Assembly: GCA_030748495.1 (NCBI GenBank)
Contig: JASMLX010000005.1
Location: 1 to 64,000, forward strand
Length of the DNA stretch: 64,000 nt
Reading direction: 5' to 3'
Origin: Candidatus Poribacteria bacterium
GTDB lineage: Bacteria > Poribacteria > WGA-4E > UBA9662
Shown in pieces: positions 53,566 through 62,779 of this stretch (positions are counted from its first letter, which is position 1; every line of letters begins with the position of its first letter). The translations under genes were made by a program, and so were the position numbers. Below the pieces are notes generated by a model that saw nothing but the letters and a program-made list of their open reading frames with translations, ran no database searches and was not told the DNA's origin.

Positions 53566-55557
53566 ATGAGTAAAGTCATCGGAATAGACTTGGGTACAAC
53601 CAACTCTTGTGTCGCTATTTTAGAAGGTGGAGAGCCAAAAGTCATTGAGAATGCTGAAGGAATGCGAACTACGCCATCTGTTATCGCCATTACCGGGGAT
53701 GATGAGCGGCTAATTGGCCAGGTAGCTAAACGGCAGGCAATCACTAACCCGACAGATACAATTTCCTCTATCAAGCGGTTCATGGGTCGAAAGTACGACG
53801 AAGTTAAAGCTGAGACTAAACGAGTACCATACCAAATCTCAAGCCATAAGCATGGGGATGCCTGGGTGACAATTGCAGGTGAGTCGTATTCTCCACCGGA
53901 AGCTTCAGCCATGATCTTGCAGAAAATGAAGGAGACTGCTGAACGGTATTTAGGTGAATCAGTCACGCAAGCCGTGATTACAGTCCCCGCCTACTTTAAT
54001 GATACCCAACGCCAAGCGACTAAAGATGCAGGGATAATTGCCGGGCTAGAAGTTTTACGCATCATTAATGAGCCGACGGCTGCCGCTTTAACCTACGGGC
54101 TAAATCATCAAGATCGTTCTAAAATTGCCGTCTACGACCTCGGTGGGGGAACGTTCGATATCTCGATCTTAGAAATCGGCGATGGTGTTTTTGAGGTTCG
54201 AAGTACTAACGGTGATACCCACTTGGGTGGGGACGACTTTGACCAAGTCATCGTTGACCGGTTAGCAGACGATTTTCAGGCGGATAATGGCATTGATCTA
54301 AGAAAAGATCCGATGGCACTACAACGACTGAAGGAGGCAGTGGAAAAGGCCAAGTGCGAACTCTCTACCACACTGAAAACCGAAGTCAATCTACCTTTTG
54401 TAACCGCCGACGCAAATGGAGCCAAACATCTCAATGTCACACTTTCAAGGGCAAAATTAGAGCAATTGACAGCCGACTTAATTGAACGAACTCTTGAGCC
54501 CTGTCACAACGCTCTCAAAGATGCCGGCACCAAACCAGAAGAGATTAATGAAGTAATTCTAGTTGGCGGTCAGACGCGGATGCCAAAAGTACAAGAGTCT
54601 GTCAAGCAACTGTTTGGTAAAGAGGCCAGTAGAGGCGTTAATCCGGATGAGGTAGTTGCGATTGGTGCGGCAGTGCAAGGTAGCATCTTGTCCGGAGATC
54701 AGGATGTGAAAGACATTCTGTTGCTGGACGTAACACCTTTGTCTCTTGGGATCGAGACATTGGGCGGGATTTTTACCCGCTTAATCGACCGCAATACTAC
54801 CATTCCAACGAAAAAGTCTCAGATGTTTACCACAGCTGAGGATAATCAGAGTTCAGTTGATGTTCATGTGCTACAGGGCGAACGCGAGCAAGCGACCTAT
54901 AATAAAACAATTGGTCGCTTTCGGTTAGATGGGCTGCCACCAGCCCCCCGCAGTTTACCCCAGATTGACGTTAGCTTCGACATTGATGCCAATGGGATTT
55001 TAAGTGTGGCGGCCAGAGACATGGCAACCGGAAACGAGCAAAGTATTACTATCACAGCCTCTTCTGGATTATCAGAGGAAGAAATCCAACAGATGATAAA
55101 AGATGCTAAAGCCAATGCTAGCCAAGATCTACGTAAACGGGAAGAGTTTGAGGTTCAACACAAGGCCAATAGCCTGATCTATGAAACGGAAAAGAATTTG
55201 CGGGAGTTGGCAGAGAAGATGGAGCCGTCGGTGAAAAATGATGTTGAGGCCGCAGTTACAGCCCTGAAAACGGTCTTAGAGGAAAACAATGGCAATGGTG
55301 CTGAAAATAACATCGAGCAGATCAAATCTCACACCGATTTATTGATGCAGGTTTGGCACCGTGTTTCAACAGATCTATACCGGCAAACCAGCGCAGATAG
55401 TAGTGGTGAATATGGAAGCGAAAACACCTCTACCCCCTACCAAAGCCCCCCTACTGATACTGATAAAGAGGCATCGTCAGATAGCGAAGAAGAGGTCATC
55501 GATGCCGATTATGAGGTAGTAGATAGCGACGATCGCTATGCCAGTGACCGTCGGTGA
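53566..55557 (+). CDS. dnaK: Chaperone DnaK (Hsp70)
   Basis: 663 residues. The ATPase domain starts [20 protein letters not shown] and contains [19 protein letters not shown], the [17 protein letters not shown] segment, [21 protein letters not shown] and [13 protein letters not shown]. The substrate-binding domain includes [22 protein letters not shown] and the linker [15 protein letters not shown]. The acidic tail ends [16 protein letters not shown], typical of bacterial DnaK. The start is at 53566; longer readings overlap the response regulator. No grpE or dnaJ lies beside it and no CIRCE element was seen. Confidence 0.97.
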   Translation: MSKVIGIDLGTTNSCVAILEGGEPKVIENAEGMRTTPSVIAITGDDERLIGQVAKRQAITNPTDTISSIKRFMGRKYDEVKAETKRVPYQISSHKHGDAWVTIAGESYSPPEASAMILQKMKETAERYLGESVTQAVITVPAYFNDTQRQATKDAGIIAGLEVLRIINEPTAAALTYGLNHQDRSKIAVYDLGGGTFDISILEIGDGVFEVRSTNGDTHLGGDDFDQVIVDRLADDFQADNGIDLRKDPMALQRLKEAVEKAKCELSTTLKTEVNLPFVTADANGAKHLNVTLSRAKLEQLTADLIERTLEPCHNALKDAGTKPEEINEVILVGGQTRMPKVQESVKQLFGKEASRGVNPDEVVAIGAAVQGSILSGDQDVKDILLLDVTPLSLGIETLGGIFTRLIDRNTTIPTKKSQMFTTAEDNQSSVDVHVLQGEREQATYNKTIGRFRLDGLPPAPRSLPQIDVSFDIDANGILSVAARDMATGNEQSITITASSGLSEEEIQQMIKDAKANASQDLRKREEFEVQHKANSLIYETEKNLRELAEKMEPSVKNDVEAAVTALKTVLEENNGNGAENNIEQIKSHTDLLMQVWHRVSTDLYRQTSADSSGEYGSENTSTPYQSPPTDTDKEASSDSEEEVIDADYEVVDSDDRYASDRR

Positions 55558-55598
55558 CTCCGATTCTCATAAGTTAAAACTAACGTGATCAGATCGAC

Positions 55599-57131
55599 TT
55601 ACTTTTCTTCTCCCCTCGTTAGCGAGGGTGAATAAGTACATCCAACGTATTCGGCTGCAACCTGCCGATCATCAAAGGGGAGGCGAACCCCTTCAACTTC
55701 CTGGTAAGTCTCATGCCCCTTACCCGCGATTACGACTAAATCCCCGGCCTCTGCTATCTCAATAGCGCGACCAATCGCCGTTTTTCGATCGGCAATCATC
55801 TCGTATTTACCGGATACTCCAGTAGAGTGTATCCCAACCATAATCTGACGAATAATTTGCTCTGGGTCTTCGGAGCGAGGGTTATCAGATGTCAAAATCG
55901 TATAGTCAGCGGTTTTGGTCGCAATCGCCCCCATAATTGGGCGTTTAACTGCATCTCGATCCCCACCACAACCAAACACAACAACCAATCGTTGATCTGT
56001 CGCTTCTCGTGCCGTTTCCAATAGGTTTTGAAGCCCATCAGGTGTGTGTGCGTAATCGACAATTACCGTAAACGGCAGGCCAAGATCTACAGTTTCAAAT
56101 CGTCCAGGAATGACGGTCGTTTCGAGTCCGGTCTTGATGGTTTCCAAGTCGATTTGGTAATGTAGGCCAACGGAAGCCGCAGCTAGAGCATTATAAATAT
56201 TGTAATTACCAAGCAGTTTCAGCCGGATATCGATCTTTCTTTGAAAGGAAGCACTACTGCTTCCCACGCCAAAAATCATTTGAAAGGTCAGTCCCGATGA
56301 GGTCGGTAAGATGTTGGTAGCAGTTACATCTGGATGTCCATTGAAACCATAAGTAATCGCAGGTGCAGTTGAAGTTATTTCGATTCGATCTGTTATTTTA
56401 ACAGGGAGGTCAGTATTAATAACAGCAACTCCGGACGAGTCAATTTGTTCAAAGAGCCGAAGTTTAGCCTGAAGATAGTGCTCCATCGAAGAGTGATAGT
56501 CTAGGTGGTCTTGTGTCAAATTGGTGAATACTCCCGCCTGAAACTTGAGATGGTCCAGTCGATACTGAGCTAACCCTTGAGACGAAGCCTCCATGATAAC
56601 ATACCTAAGTTTCTGATGACGAATATCAGCGAGAAGGCGAAACAACAGGAGTGGGTCTGGCGTAGTGGTTTGACTGGGAAGTGAAACTTTACCGTACCGG
56701 TAACCGATAGTGCCAATTACGGCTGAATTGAGTTGGGCGGCCTGAAGAACGGATTCGATAAAATAGGCTGTCGATGTCTTGCCGTTGGTACCGGTAATTC
56801 CGATTAGATCAAGATCCTCTGCGGGACGGCAGTACCAGTTGGCGGCAATCTGGGCCAGCGCGGATCTGCCATTAGCTACCTGTACATATGTCAAGTTACC
56901 GGGGATGTCAGGAACTGTTGCTTCAGCGATGATCGCCGCCGGCCGGTTTGAGATTTCGGCTAACGCTAACGGTATGAATTGGTGCGCATCAATTTTGACA
57001 CCTTTGTAACAGATCCAAGCAACGCCCGCTTTAAGTTTTCGGTGATCGCTCTCTATCCCAAATACTTCCCGGTCTAATCGGCCGATAATTGACTTGGTCT
57101 CAACCTGCCGCAGTAAAGTCTCCAATTTCAC
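55599..57131 (-). CDS. murE: UDP-MurNAc-tripeptide synthetase (MurE)
   Basis: 510 residues; adds the third stem-peptide residue. The Mur ligase P-loop is GITGTNGKTSTAYFIESVLQ. TTPDPLLLFRLLADI, EASSQGLAQYRLDHL and TNLTQDHLDYHSSMEHYLQA follow, and DNPRSEDP is the meso-DAP-type specificity motif, so meso-diaminopimelate is probably added. It starts with GTG at 57131 and lies 15 bases after ftsI in the same cluster. Together with dapB this indicates DAP-type, typically diderm, peptidoglycan. Confidence 0.96.
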   Translation of the reverse strand: MKLETLLRQVETKSIIGRLDREVFGIESDHRKLKAGVAWICYKGVKIDAHQFIPLALAEISNRPAAIIAEATVPDIPGNLTYVQVANGRSALAQIAANWYCRPAEDLDLIGITGTNGKTSTAYFIESVLQAAQLNSAVIGTIGYRYGKVSLPSQTTTPDPLLLFRLLADIRHQKLRYVIMEASSQGLAQYRLDHLKFQAGVFTNLTQDHLDYHSSMEHYLQAKLRLFEQIDSSGVAVINTDLPVKITDRIEITSTAPAITYGFNGHPDVTATNILPTSSGLTFQMIFGVGSSSASFQRKIDIRLKLLGNYNIYNALAAASVGLHYQIDLETIKTGLETTVIPGRFETVDLGLPFTVIVDYAHTPDGLQNLLETAREATDQRLVVVFGCGGDRDAVKRPIMGAIATKTADYTILTSDNPRSEDPEQIIRQIMVGIHSTGVSGKYEMIADRKTAIGRAIEIAEAGDLVVIAGKGHETYQEVEGVRLPFDDRQVAAEYVGCTYSPSLTRGEEK

Positions 57132-57146
57132 TCTTATACAATTTCC

Positions 57147-58970
57147 TTAGTAGTTGCCCGACTGTGCAATCAGGCCAAAAGTTGGATGATCGGTGGAATC
57201 TGGAAAGCTCGCGGCGTCGGCGACTCGATTAGCGATAGATGTCAGGTGACGTAAAGTTTGGCCAGCGATTTTCTGGAATACAGGTGCGGCTACTTGTGTA
57301 CTAAGTGGTGCACCTTGAGGTTCGTCGATAACCACAATAATCGAAATTAAAGGATCCTCAGCCGGTAGAAATCCGGCGAAACTGGCGATCACTTTTCCTT
57401 TGACATAGCCCTGGTTAGCAACTGCTTTTTGGGACGTGCCTGTTTTACCGGCAACTCTATAACCATCGACCTGGGCGTTTTGACCGCTTCCTCGTTCCGT
57501 CACCTGTACCAAGATTTCGGTGAGCGCCGTAGCTGTCTCAGGCGACATCACTCGCCGAATCGGTTGTGGATGAAAACGTTCAATTTCCTGATTACCATGC
57601 GTCAAAACACCAAGGGCAACGTAAGGTTGCATCAAAACCCCTTTGGTAGCAATAGTATTGATCGTATTCAACATTTGCAAAGGGGTTACAGAGATCCCCT
57701 GACCGAACGGAACCGTCGCTTCTGCGTATTCATCCCAGATACGGAGGCCGCGCAATGCCCCCTTTTTCTCAAACGGCAAATCTATCAATGTTTTTTGTCC
57801 AAAACCGAAGGCTTCAACATAATGGGTTATAGATTTATGGCCGAGCTTTTGCGCTGTTTTGACAATCCCGATATTGCTCGATTTTTGAATAATTTGGCTC
57901 AATGTTAACCAGCCGTTGGGTTTAACATCTTTAATGGTGTGGCCATTTTCCAGGTAATAAGGACCCATCTCACAGTACTCCATCGAGTCAGCGGTCGAGA
58001 TCTGTTCGTTAATCACTCCGCAAGCCGTCACGATTTTAAAAACTGACCCCGGTTCGTATTGCATCCAGATGGCCATATTTCGCTTATACGACTCTGGACT
58101 CTGAGCATAATGGTTAAGATTATAGTTAGGATAGTTGGCCATAGCCAAAATCTCACCGCTTTTGGTGTGCATCACAACTGCAGTTCCGGTAGGAGATCTC
58201 CATTTTTTGCACCCTTCGAGTAGCGCCTGTTCTACTATGTGTTGGATATACCCATCAACTGTTAAGATAATGGTATGACCCCGATCCTCAGCCTCGATTG
58301 GAGATAAGATTGTAGAATTATTGTCCTCGACAGGGTAAGTAGCATCGGCGACGATATTATCAGTTTCATTAACTATGGTAGCATTATCTAACGGTGAAAG
58401 TTGACGATCATACTGCCTTTCGATTCCTTCGATACCGAGTCCTTCAAAGTTTGTTGCTCCGATGACATGGCAGGCCAGTTCGTTACTAGGATAGTGCCGC
58501 TTGCCATAGACTTTGTACTGAATGCCACGGAGTTGTCGTGTTACAAAGCGAATATCTTCTAGTTGAGAGTAGGGAATGTTACGTTGAAGCCAAATAAACT
58601 TTTTCCTTTTCTGATGAAGTTTAGAAATTAGTTCAGTTTCTGTAGCACCTACCACAGGTGCTAATTGGCGAGCGGCTCTTTCAGGTGAAGTGTCAAGAAA
58701 ACTGGGGTCGGCCCAAACGGAAATCAAGTTTCGATTAATGGCCAAAACGCTACCATTTCGATCGACGATTTTACCTCTTTTTATTTGAGTATTACTGGTA
58801 TGAGTACTAAATAGATTGGCTCTTGCTCTCAGTTGATCGCCATATAGAACTTCGATATACAGTAATCGAACTAACAACCCCCCTAAACTGAGTTGAATTA
58901 GGATCAAGGCGTACTTGGCCCGTCTACATAAACGTGTCAAATCACTAGATTCTGTTTTGACTTTAACCAT
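57147..58970 (-). CDS. ftsI: Division-type penicillin-binding protein (FtsI/PBP2-like transpeptidase)
   Basis: 607 residues. An N-terminal helix (YALILIQLSLGGLLVRLLYI) anchors the protein. The transpeptidase domain has the active-site SVFK in YEPGSVFKIVTAC, the SSN-type motif in QKSSNIGIVK and the KTGTSQKA box. Class B PBPs of this type cross-link septal peptidoglycan. Position between ftsL and murE in the dcw cluster supports ftsI. The start has a weak ribosome binding site. No PASTA domains, so not SpoVD/StkP-like. Confidence 0.94.
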   Translation of the reverse strand: MVKVKTESSDLTRLCRRAKYALILIQLSLGGLLVRLLYIEVLYGDQLRARANLFSTHTSNTQIKRGKIVDRNGSVLAINRNLISVWADPSFLDTSPERAARQLAPVVGATETELISKLHQKRKKFIWLQRNIPYSQLEDIRFVTRQLRGIQYKVYGKRHYPSNELACHVIGATNFEGLGIEGIERQYDRQLSPLDNATIVNETDNIVADATYPVEDNNSTILSPIEAEDRGHTIILTVDGYIQHIVEQALLEGCKKWRSPTGTAVVMHTKSGEILAMANYPNYNLNHYAQSPESYKRNMAIWMQYEPGSVFKIVTACGVINEQISTADSMEYCEMGPYYLENGHTIKDVKPNGWLTLSQIIQKSSNIGIVKTAQKLGHKSITHYVEAFGFGQKTLIDLPFEKKGALRGLRIWDEYAEATVPFGQGISVTPLQMLNTINTIATKGVLMQPYVALGVLTHGNQEIERFHPQPIRRVMSPETATALTEILVQVTERGSGQNAQVDGYRVAGKTGTSQKAVANQGYVKGKVIASFAGFLPAEDPLISIIVVIDEPQGAPLSTQVAAPVFQKIAGQTLRHLTSIANRVADAASFPDSTDHPTFGLIAQSGNY

Positions 58971-59069
58971 TCTCTAATTGCGTTTTTCTTAAGAAGAGTC
59001 ATTACACACAACGTCTCTACTCTACTACATCTGGACAAAGGTGTAACGGCAATTGCCGCCACATCACGA

Positions 59070-59381
59070 TTAACGCTGATCAATATAGAGCAGCTTAGGC
59101 AAATCAGCCGGTGGTACCATCTTCATTTCTGAGGCTAATTGATGGATTCGAGTGACGGCTGTCAGTTCCGTAACTTCTATCTCTAACTCGCTAATCTCGT
59201 TCATTAATTGGTTACGTTCTCTATCTAGTTCTGCTTTCAAGTGGTGGAAAGTTCGGTTGTGATAGCTAGAGAACCAGGTATTCAATAGAGAAATAGCAAC
59301 GAAAAAAATAAGAATTAGGTATGGAAAGGCATTGGCTGAGGTAGCCGATTGTGAGTCGTAACGTAATCTATCCAGGGACAT
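59070..59381 (-). CDS. FtsL-like cell-division protein
   Basis: 103 residues: short cytoplasmic tail, one membrane helix (FPYLILIFFVAISLLNTWFS) and a coiled coil (LKAELDRERNQLMNEISELE). Size, topology and position between rsmH and ftsI match FtsL, which links FtsI and FtsW to FtsB/FtsQ at the septum. Sequence conservation in this family is low, so the call rests mainly on context. Confidence 0.8.
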   Translation of the reverse strand: MSLDRLRYDSQSATSANAFPYLILIFFVAISLLNTWFSSYHNRTFHHLKAELDRERNQLMNEISELEIEVTELTAVTRIHQLASEMKMVPPADLPKLLYIDQR

Positions 59382-59531
59382 CGATCAACAAACATGAAGT
59401 AGTATCTATACCTATCCCCAATCAAGGATAGGTTTCATCATCTTATCAAGTAACTTGATGTAAGCAAGATAAACGTCGAGGGGTCGATTCAAGATTCAAG
59501 TTTGTCTGCTGAATTGATTGAGAATGAGGCT

Positions 59532-60539
59532 TTAAATCCGGATGGCTGCACGAAGTTTAGCGCTACGAGCACGTGGGTTTTTTGTGATCTCATCTGTAGT
59601 CGCTGTAACGGGACGTTTGGTTAAGATTTCAATCTCAGGTTGATGGTGACAGATGCAACTAGGAATATCGGGCGGGCAAAGACAGCGACTGGCCAACCGT
59701 CGAAACGCATGTTTGACCAATCGGTCCTCTAACGAGTGAAAAGAGATAATACAGAAACGACCACCGGGCTTTCTCAGCCTTTGGTATCCGCTCTCTAATA
59801 ACAGTTTGAGGTTTTCTAATTCATCGTTGACAAAAATGCGAAGTGCTTGAAAGGTTCTGGTTGCCGGATGAAGCGAGGATATATGCGTAGACCTCCGATT
59901 CCGCCTGCGAAACTTTGATCTTGGATAGACAGAGGTGACTAAATCGGCTAGTTGAATAGTAGTATTAATCGGTTGTTGGCGACGATAGTCTGCAATTCGA
60001 TGGGCGATTTTTCTGGACATTCGCTCTTCTCCGAATGTCCATAAGATATGTGCAATCTCCTCAGCTGGGGCATTGTTGACAATTTCACGGGCCGAGAGAG
60101 ATTGGTCCGGATTCATCCGCATATCCAGTGGTCCTTCCCTTAAAAAACTGAATCCTTTTTCTGCTTGGTCGAGTTGCATTGAGGAAACACCTAAATCTAC
60201 CAGAATCCCATCAAAAGTCTGATTGCCCAGTTCGATTGTCGATAGATCAGCGAAATTCCCCCGAATCGCTCGAAACCGGGAACCGAAGGTTGATAAACGG
60301 TCCGTCGCAATTTCTAACGCCATCGGATCTAGATCTAAACCGATTACTTGCGTGTTAGTGTGTGATAAAATTGCTTCGCTGTGTCCACCAGCCCCCAGAG
60401 TTCCGTCCAGGTATACACCTCCGGACAAAACTTGTTCTGGACTCCGGTCGGAGAGTTGTAGAAAGGCCATTGTCTCAGAGCAAAGTACCGGAATATGAGA
60501 AGACCGGGTACCCCCATCCGCATAATTACCAGGTGGCAT
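59532..60539 (-). CDS. rsmH: 16S rRNA m4C1402 methyltransferase (RsmH)
   Basis: 335 residues. HIPVLCSETMAFL, VYLDGTLGAGGHSEAIL (SAM site), GILVDLGVSSMQLDQAEKGF, the FQALRIFVNDELENL segment and RFCIISFHSLEDRLVKHAF are all typical of MraW/RsmH. It methylates N4 of C1402, the nucleotide whose ribose RsmI (27345-28055) modifies, so both enzymes of this pair are in the window. It heads the dcw segment here. The usual mraZ in front is absent. Confidence 0.95.
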   Translation of the reverse strand: MPPGNYADGGTRSSHIPVLCSETMAFLQLSDRSPEQVLSGGVYLDGTLGAGGHSEAILSHTNTQVIGLDLDPMALEIATDRLSTFGSRFRAIRGNFADLSTIELGNQTFDGILVDLGVSSMQLDQAEKGFSFLREGPLDMRMNPDQSLSAREIVNNAPAEEIAHILWTFGEERMSRKIAHRIADYRRQQPINTTIQLADLVTSVYPRSKFRRRNRRSTHISSLHPATRTFQALRIFVNDELENLKLLLESGYQRLRKPGGRFCIISFHSLEDRLVKHAFRRLASRCLCPPDIPSCICHHQPEIEILTKRPVTATTDEITKNPRARSAKLRAAIRI

Positions 60540-60906
60540 CTATCAAATAACTCGCATTTCAGAATCGGCTTTGAACTGTAGTCTCCTGATCGCCTCTGAT
60601 TTTACAGGAAATCGGCAAACGCCTTTTCTTTCCCTAGGAGAAGCGAAAGATGAACTGGCTCCACCGGTACGAGATACATCTGTCAGGTTGGCCTGATTGG
60701 GGTTGCACCTTGAAAGCCCTAACCCGATTATTCGATTATCGATTCTATTTTAGCTTATCCGCTGAACTCTAATCACTATACCGGATCTAAAGGGAGCACT
60801 AGATTTTTTCAGGTCGTGAACCGGATACCTATGAACTCTCAAGGACATCGGGGATCATAGTTTTCTGTTTTCATTCTAATTTTACACTCCCATACTTCCG
60901 TTCGGT
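60540..60906. other. Gene-free stretch upstream of rsmH, no mraZ
   Basis: About 370 bases. The cluster normally begins with mraZ upstream of rsmH, but no MraZ-like reading frame or clear fragment was found on the minus strand, only a 25-codon frame starting MYLVPVEPVHL near 60695. No RNA gene was confirmed. Confidence 0.45.
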
Positions 60907-61479
60907 TCAAAATAAAAGGTGAGAACTAATTGGACGTTGATAGATTACCCCGATGGCGGCCATCCGATCCAACATAGCCTGAAAAAGGCCAAACAGTGAT
61001 TTGAGCCATTTCAGGTCAGTAATAATTTTCTGGCACTGGAAATGGAGTTGGTTGACATTATCTGGAAAGTGAGCAAAGCGGTGGTCGTGATCTTTAATCT
61101 GCAGATAGGTACTGGTCAGAATGTTGTTATGGATTTGTTCTTTCAATGGCTGATCGTCCAACAACTGTTGGACCTTTTGTGGGTGATTTCCCTGGATTAC
61201 AAACTGGCTGTCGAACTGATAATCGCCACTCTGGATGACCAACCCGCCCAAAGATTTCGCTAAGTAACCAAACATCAGTGGCCGATAGATCTTCAGGCGT
61301 AGGTCTGATTTGACCGAAAAGGCAGCACGAATTCGAGTCCGTCGCCTGATCGAAATATCGCAGGCAATTTTCCATTCCCGGTAACGACAAACCACCATTC
61401 GTCTATGGCTCACTCCGATTACTTCGCCCTCCACTAATTCGGCCAGTTGTATCCACAATTGGTCTCGGTCTAAGCGCAA
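60907..61479 (-). CDS. Hypothetical protein in the sulfatase-like operon
   Basis: 190 residues starting MRLDRDQLWIQLAELVEGEV. No transmembrane helix. It may be distantly DUF3137-like (FDSQFVIQGNHPQKVQQLLDD), but I am not sure. Two halves: a basic beta-rich first half (CRYREWKIACDISIRRRTRI) and a helical end with aromatic residues. Its start lies four bases after the sulfatase-like stop, so it is the last gene of that operon. Function unknown. Confidence 0.6.
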   Translation of the reverse strand: MRLDRDQLWIQLAELVEGEVIGVSHRRMVVCRYREWKIACDISIRRRTRIRAAFSVKSDLRLKIYRPLMFGYLAKSLGGLVIQSGDYQFDSQFVIQGNHPQKVQQLLDDQPLKEQIHNNILTSTYLQIKDHDHRFAHFPDNVNQLHFQCQKIITDLKWLKSLFGLFQAMLDRMAAIGVIYQRPISSHLLF

Positions 61480-61483
61480 GCCG

Positions 61484-62758
61484 TTACTCGATGTAGCCGA
61501 GATCCCTTAATCGGCCTTCCAGGATCTGTTCCTCTTCCTCGGTGCTGTCTTGCATCGATAGGTGTTGGTAGTTAGAGCCGATGAGTAGATCCTCATAATG
61601 ATTGCGATATAGCTGTGGATCGAGACAATTCAGATCCTTCCCGTCGGCTATGCTTCTGAGGACCGAGTGCCCGGACAACTCGTCCTCACGATAAAAAACA
61701 TCGCCATCAGTGACAGACCACATTCTCCTGCCGTTCGGATCTCGGGGTAACTCTTCACCATCGACGGTCATGCGAGAGGTAACACGATAATGTGGCATCT
61801 CCAGATTAGAGGCCTTTAGAAAACCGACCCCATATAAACTATCTAGTTCGGTTAGTACCCAACGATTTTGTTGGCTAGTTTGCTCCGACGAATCCAGCCA
61901 ATTTTGCCCGTAGCCGTCGTAGCCGGTTTCGATCCCGGCTAGAGAGGTTATGGTCGGAAAAAGGTCGATCATTGACACTGGCTGATCAGCCGGAAACGAA
62001 ATCTGCTCCACACCAGGAATATTGGCTAGCAGAGGGACATGCGCTACATTTTGATGCAGGACATCACCGTGTGCCATCACTTCGGTATTAAACCCTTCGC
62101 CGTGGTCGCCAAAGATAAAAATTGCCCATTGATCCAGATCCAACAGTTTTAGGATTTCGACTAATAAAAATTCCTGAATATGGGTAACGGCTGCATAGTA
62201 GTAGCGAAGGGCTTCTTCGGTTTGCCCAGCCTTGACCATTGCGCCTAAATTGGGGGCATTGCGCACACCGCTTAGGCCGTAGCCACCGTGTGTATACCAG
62301 AAATGCAGAAAAGAGAACTTGGGTTGATCGGCAGGCGTGATTAACGATTCAATGATCTCTTCTAGAGAGCCCAAGTGTTGGCTTTTGGCTTGCGAATCCC
62401 GGGCCGTGATATAAGATTCAAAGTCAAGAAAGCGAAAAACCTCTGAACGCTCAGATCGACCGAAGGCGTGGTATCCTTCGGCTTCAAAAAGTTGAAACAG
62501 GTTCTGAACCCCGCCAAACATCTTAAGGTAAGTCTGACCATACAGACCATGCTCAAATGGATATAGCCCGGTGAACAAGGAAACATGCGAAGGCCGTGTA
62601 GCCGGAGCTGTGACAAAGAAGCGATCGGCCAGTGAAAAATCCTGTGTGAGTAGGTCAAACTTAGGAGTGTTGAAACTAGGATTGGTTCTGCCGAGTGCAT
62701 CGTAGCGCCAACAATCAATTGAGATTAATAGGAACTTTTGGATCTGTTTTGCCATCAA
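61484..62758 (-). CDS. Sulfatase-superfamily hydrolase lacking the formylglycine Cys
   Basis: 424 residues of the alkaline phosphatase/sulfatase fold. Metal-binding segments are ISIDCWRYDALG at the N-terminus and FIFGDHGEGF further on. At the position of the CxPSR motif it reads TRPSH (Thr54), ATRPSHVSLFTGLYP, so no formylglycine can form; Thr is a possible nucleophile, as in phosphodiesterases or phosphoglycerate mutase-like members. Probably not a true sulfatase. The operon with a beta-propeller protein and a 190-residue protein suggests a role in a small pathway. Confidence 0.85.
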   Translation of the reverse strand: MMAKQIQKFLLISIDCWRYDALGRTNPSFNTPKFDLLTQDFSLADRFFVTAPATRPSHVSLFTGLYPFEHGLYGQTYLKMFGGVQNLFQLFEAEGYHAFGRSERSEVFRFLDFESYITARDSQAKSQHLGSLEEIIESLITPADQPKFSFLHFWYTHGGYGLSGVRNAPNLGAMVKAGQTEEALRYYYAAVTHIQEFLLVEILKLLDLDQWAIFIFGDHGEGFNTEVMAHGDVLHQNVAHVPLLANIPGVEQISFPADQPVSMIDLFPTITSLAGIETGYDGYGQNWLDSSEQTSQQNRWVLTELDSLYGVGFLKASNLEMPHYRVTSRMTVDGEELPRDPNGRRMWSVTDGDVFYREDELSGHSVLRSIADGKDLNCLDPQLYRNHYEDLLIGSNYQHLSMQDSTEEEEQILEGRLRDLGYIE

Positions 62759-62779
62759 AATATCCCGGTAGGAGTTAAT

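Noticed and set aside
53472-53966. 164-codon frame antisense to dnaK
   Set aside because: Mirror of the conserved DnaK N-terminus; no signal of its own.
60640-60720. Possible SRP-type RNA upstream of rsmH
   Set aside because: A few short matches to an SRP-like loop were seen on the minus strand, but the conserved GGAAGG-type core and stem are missing.
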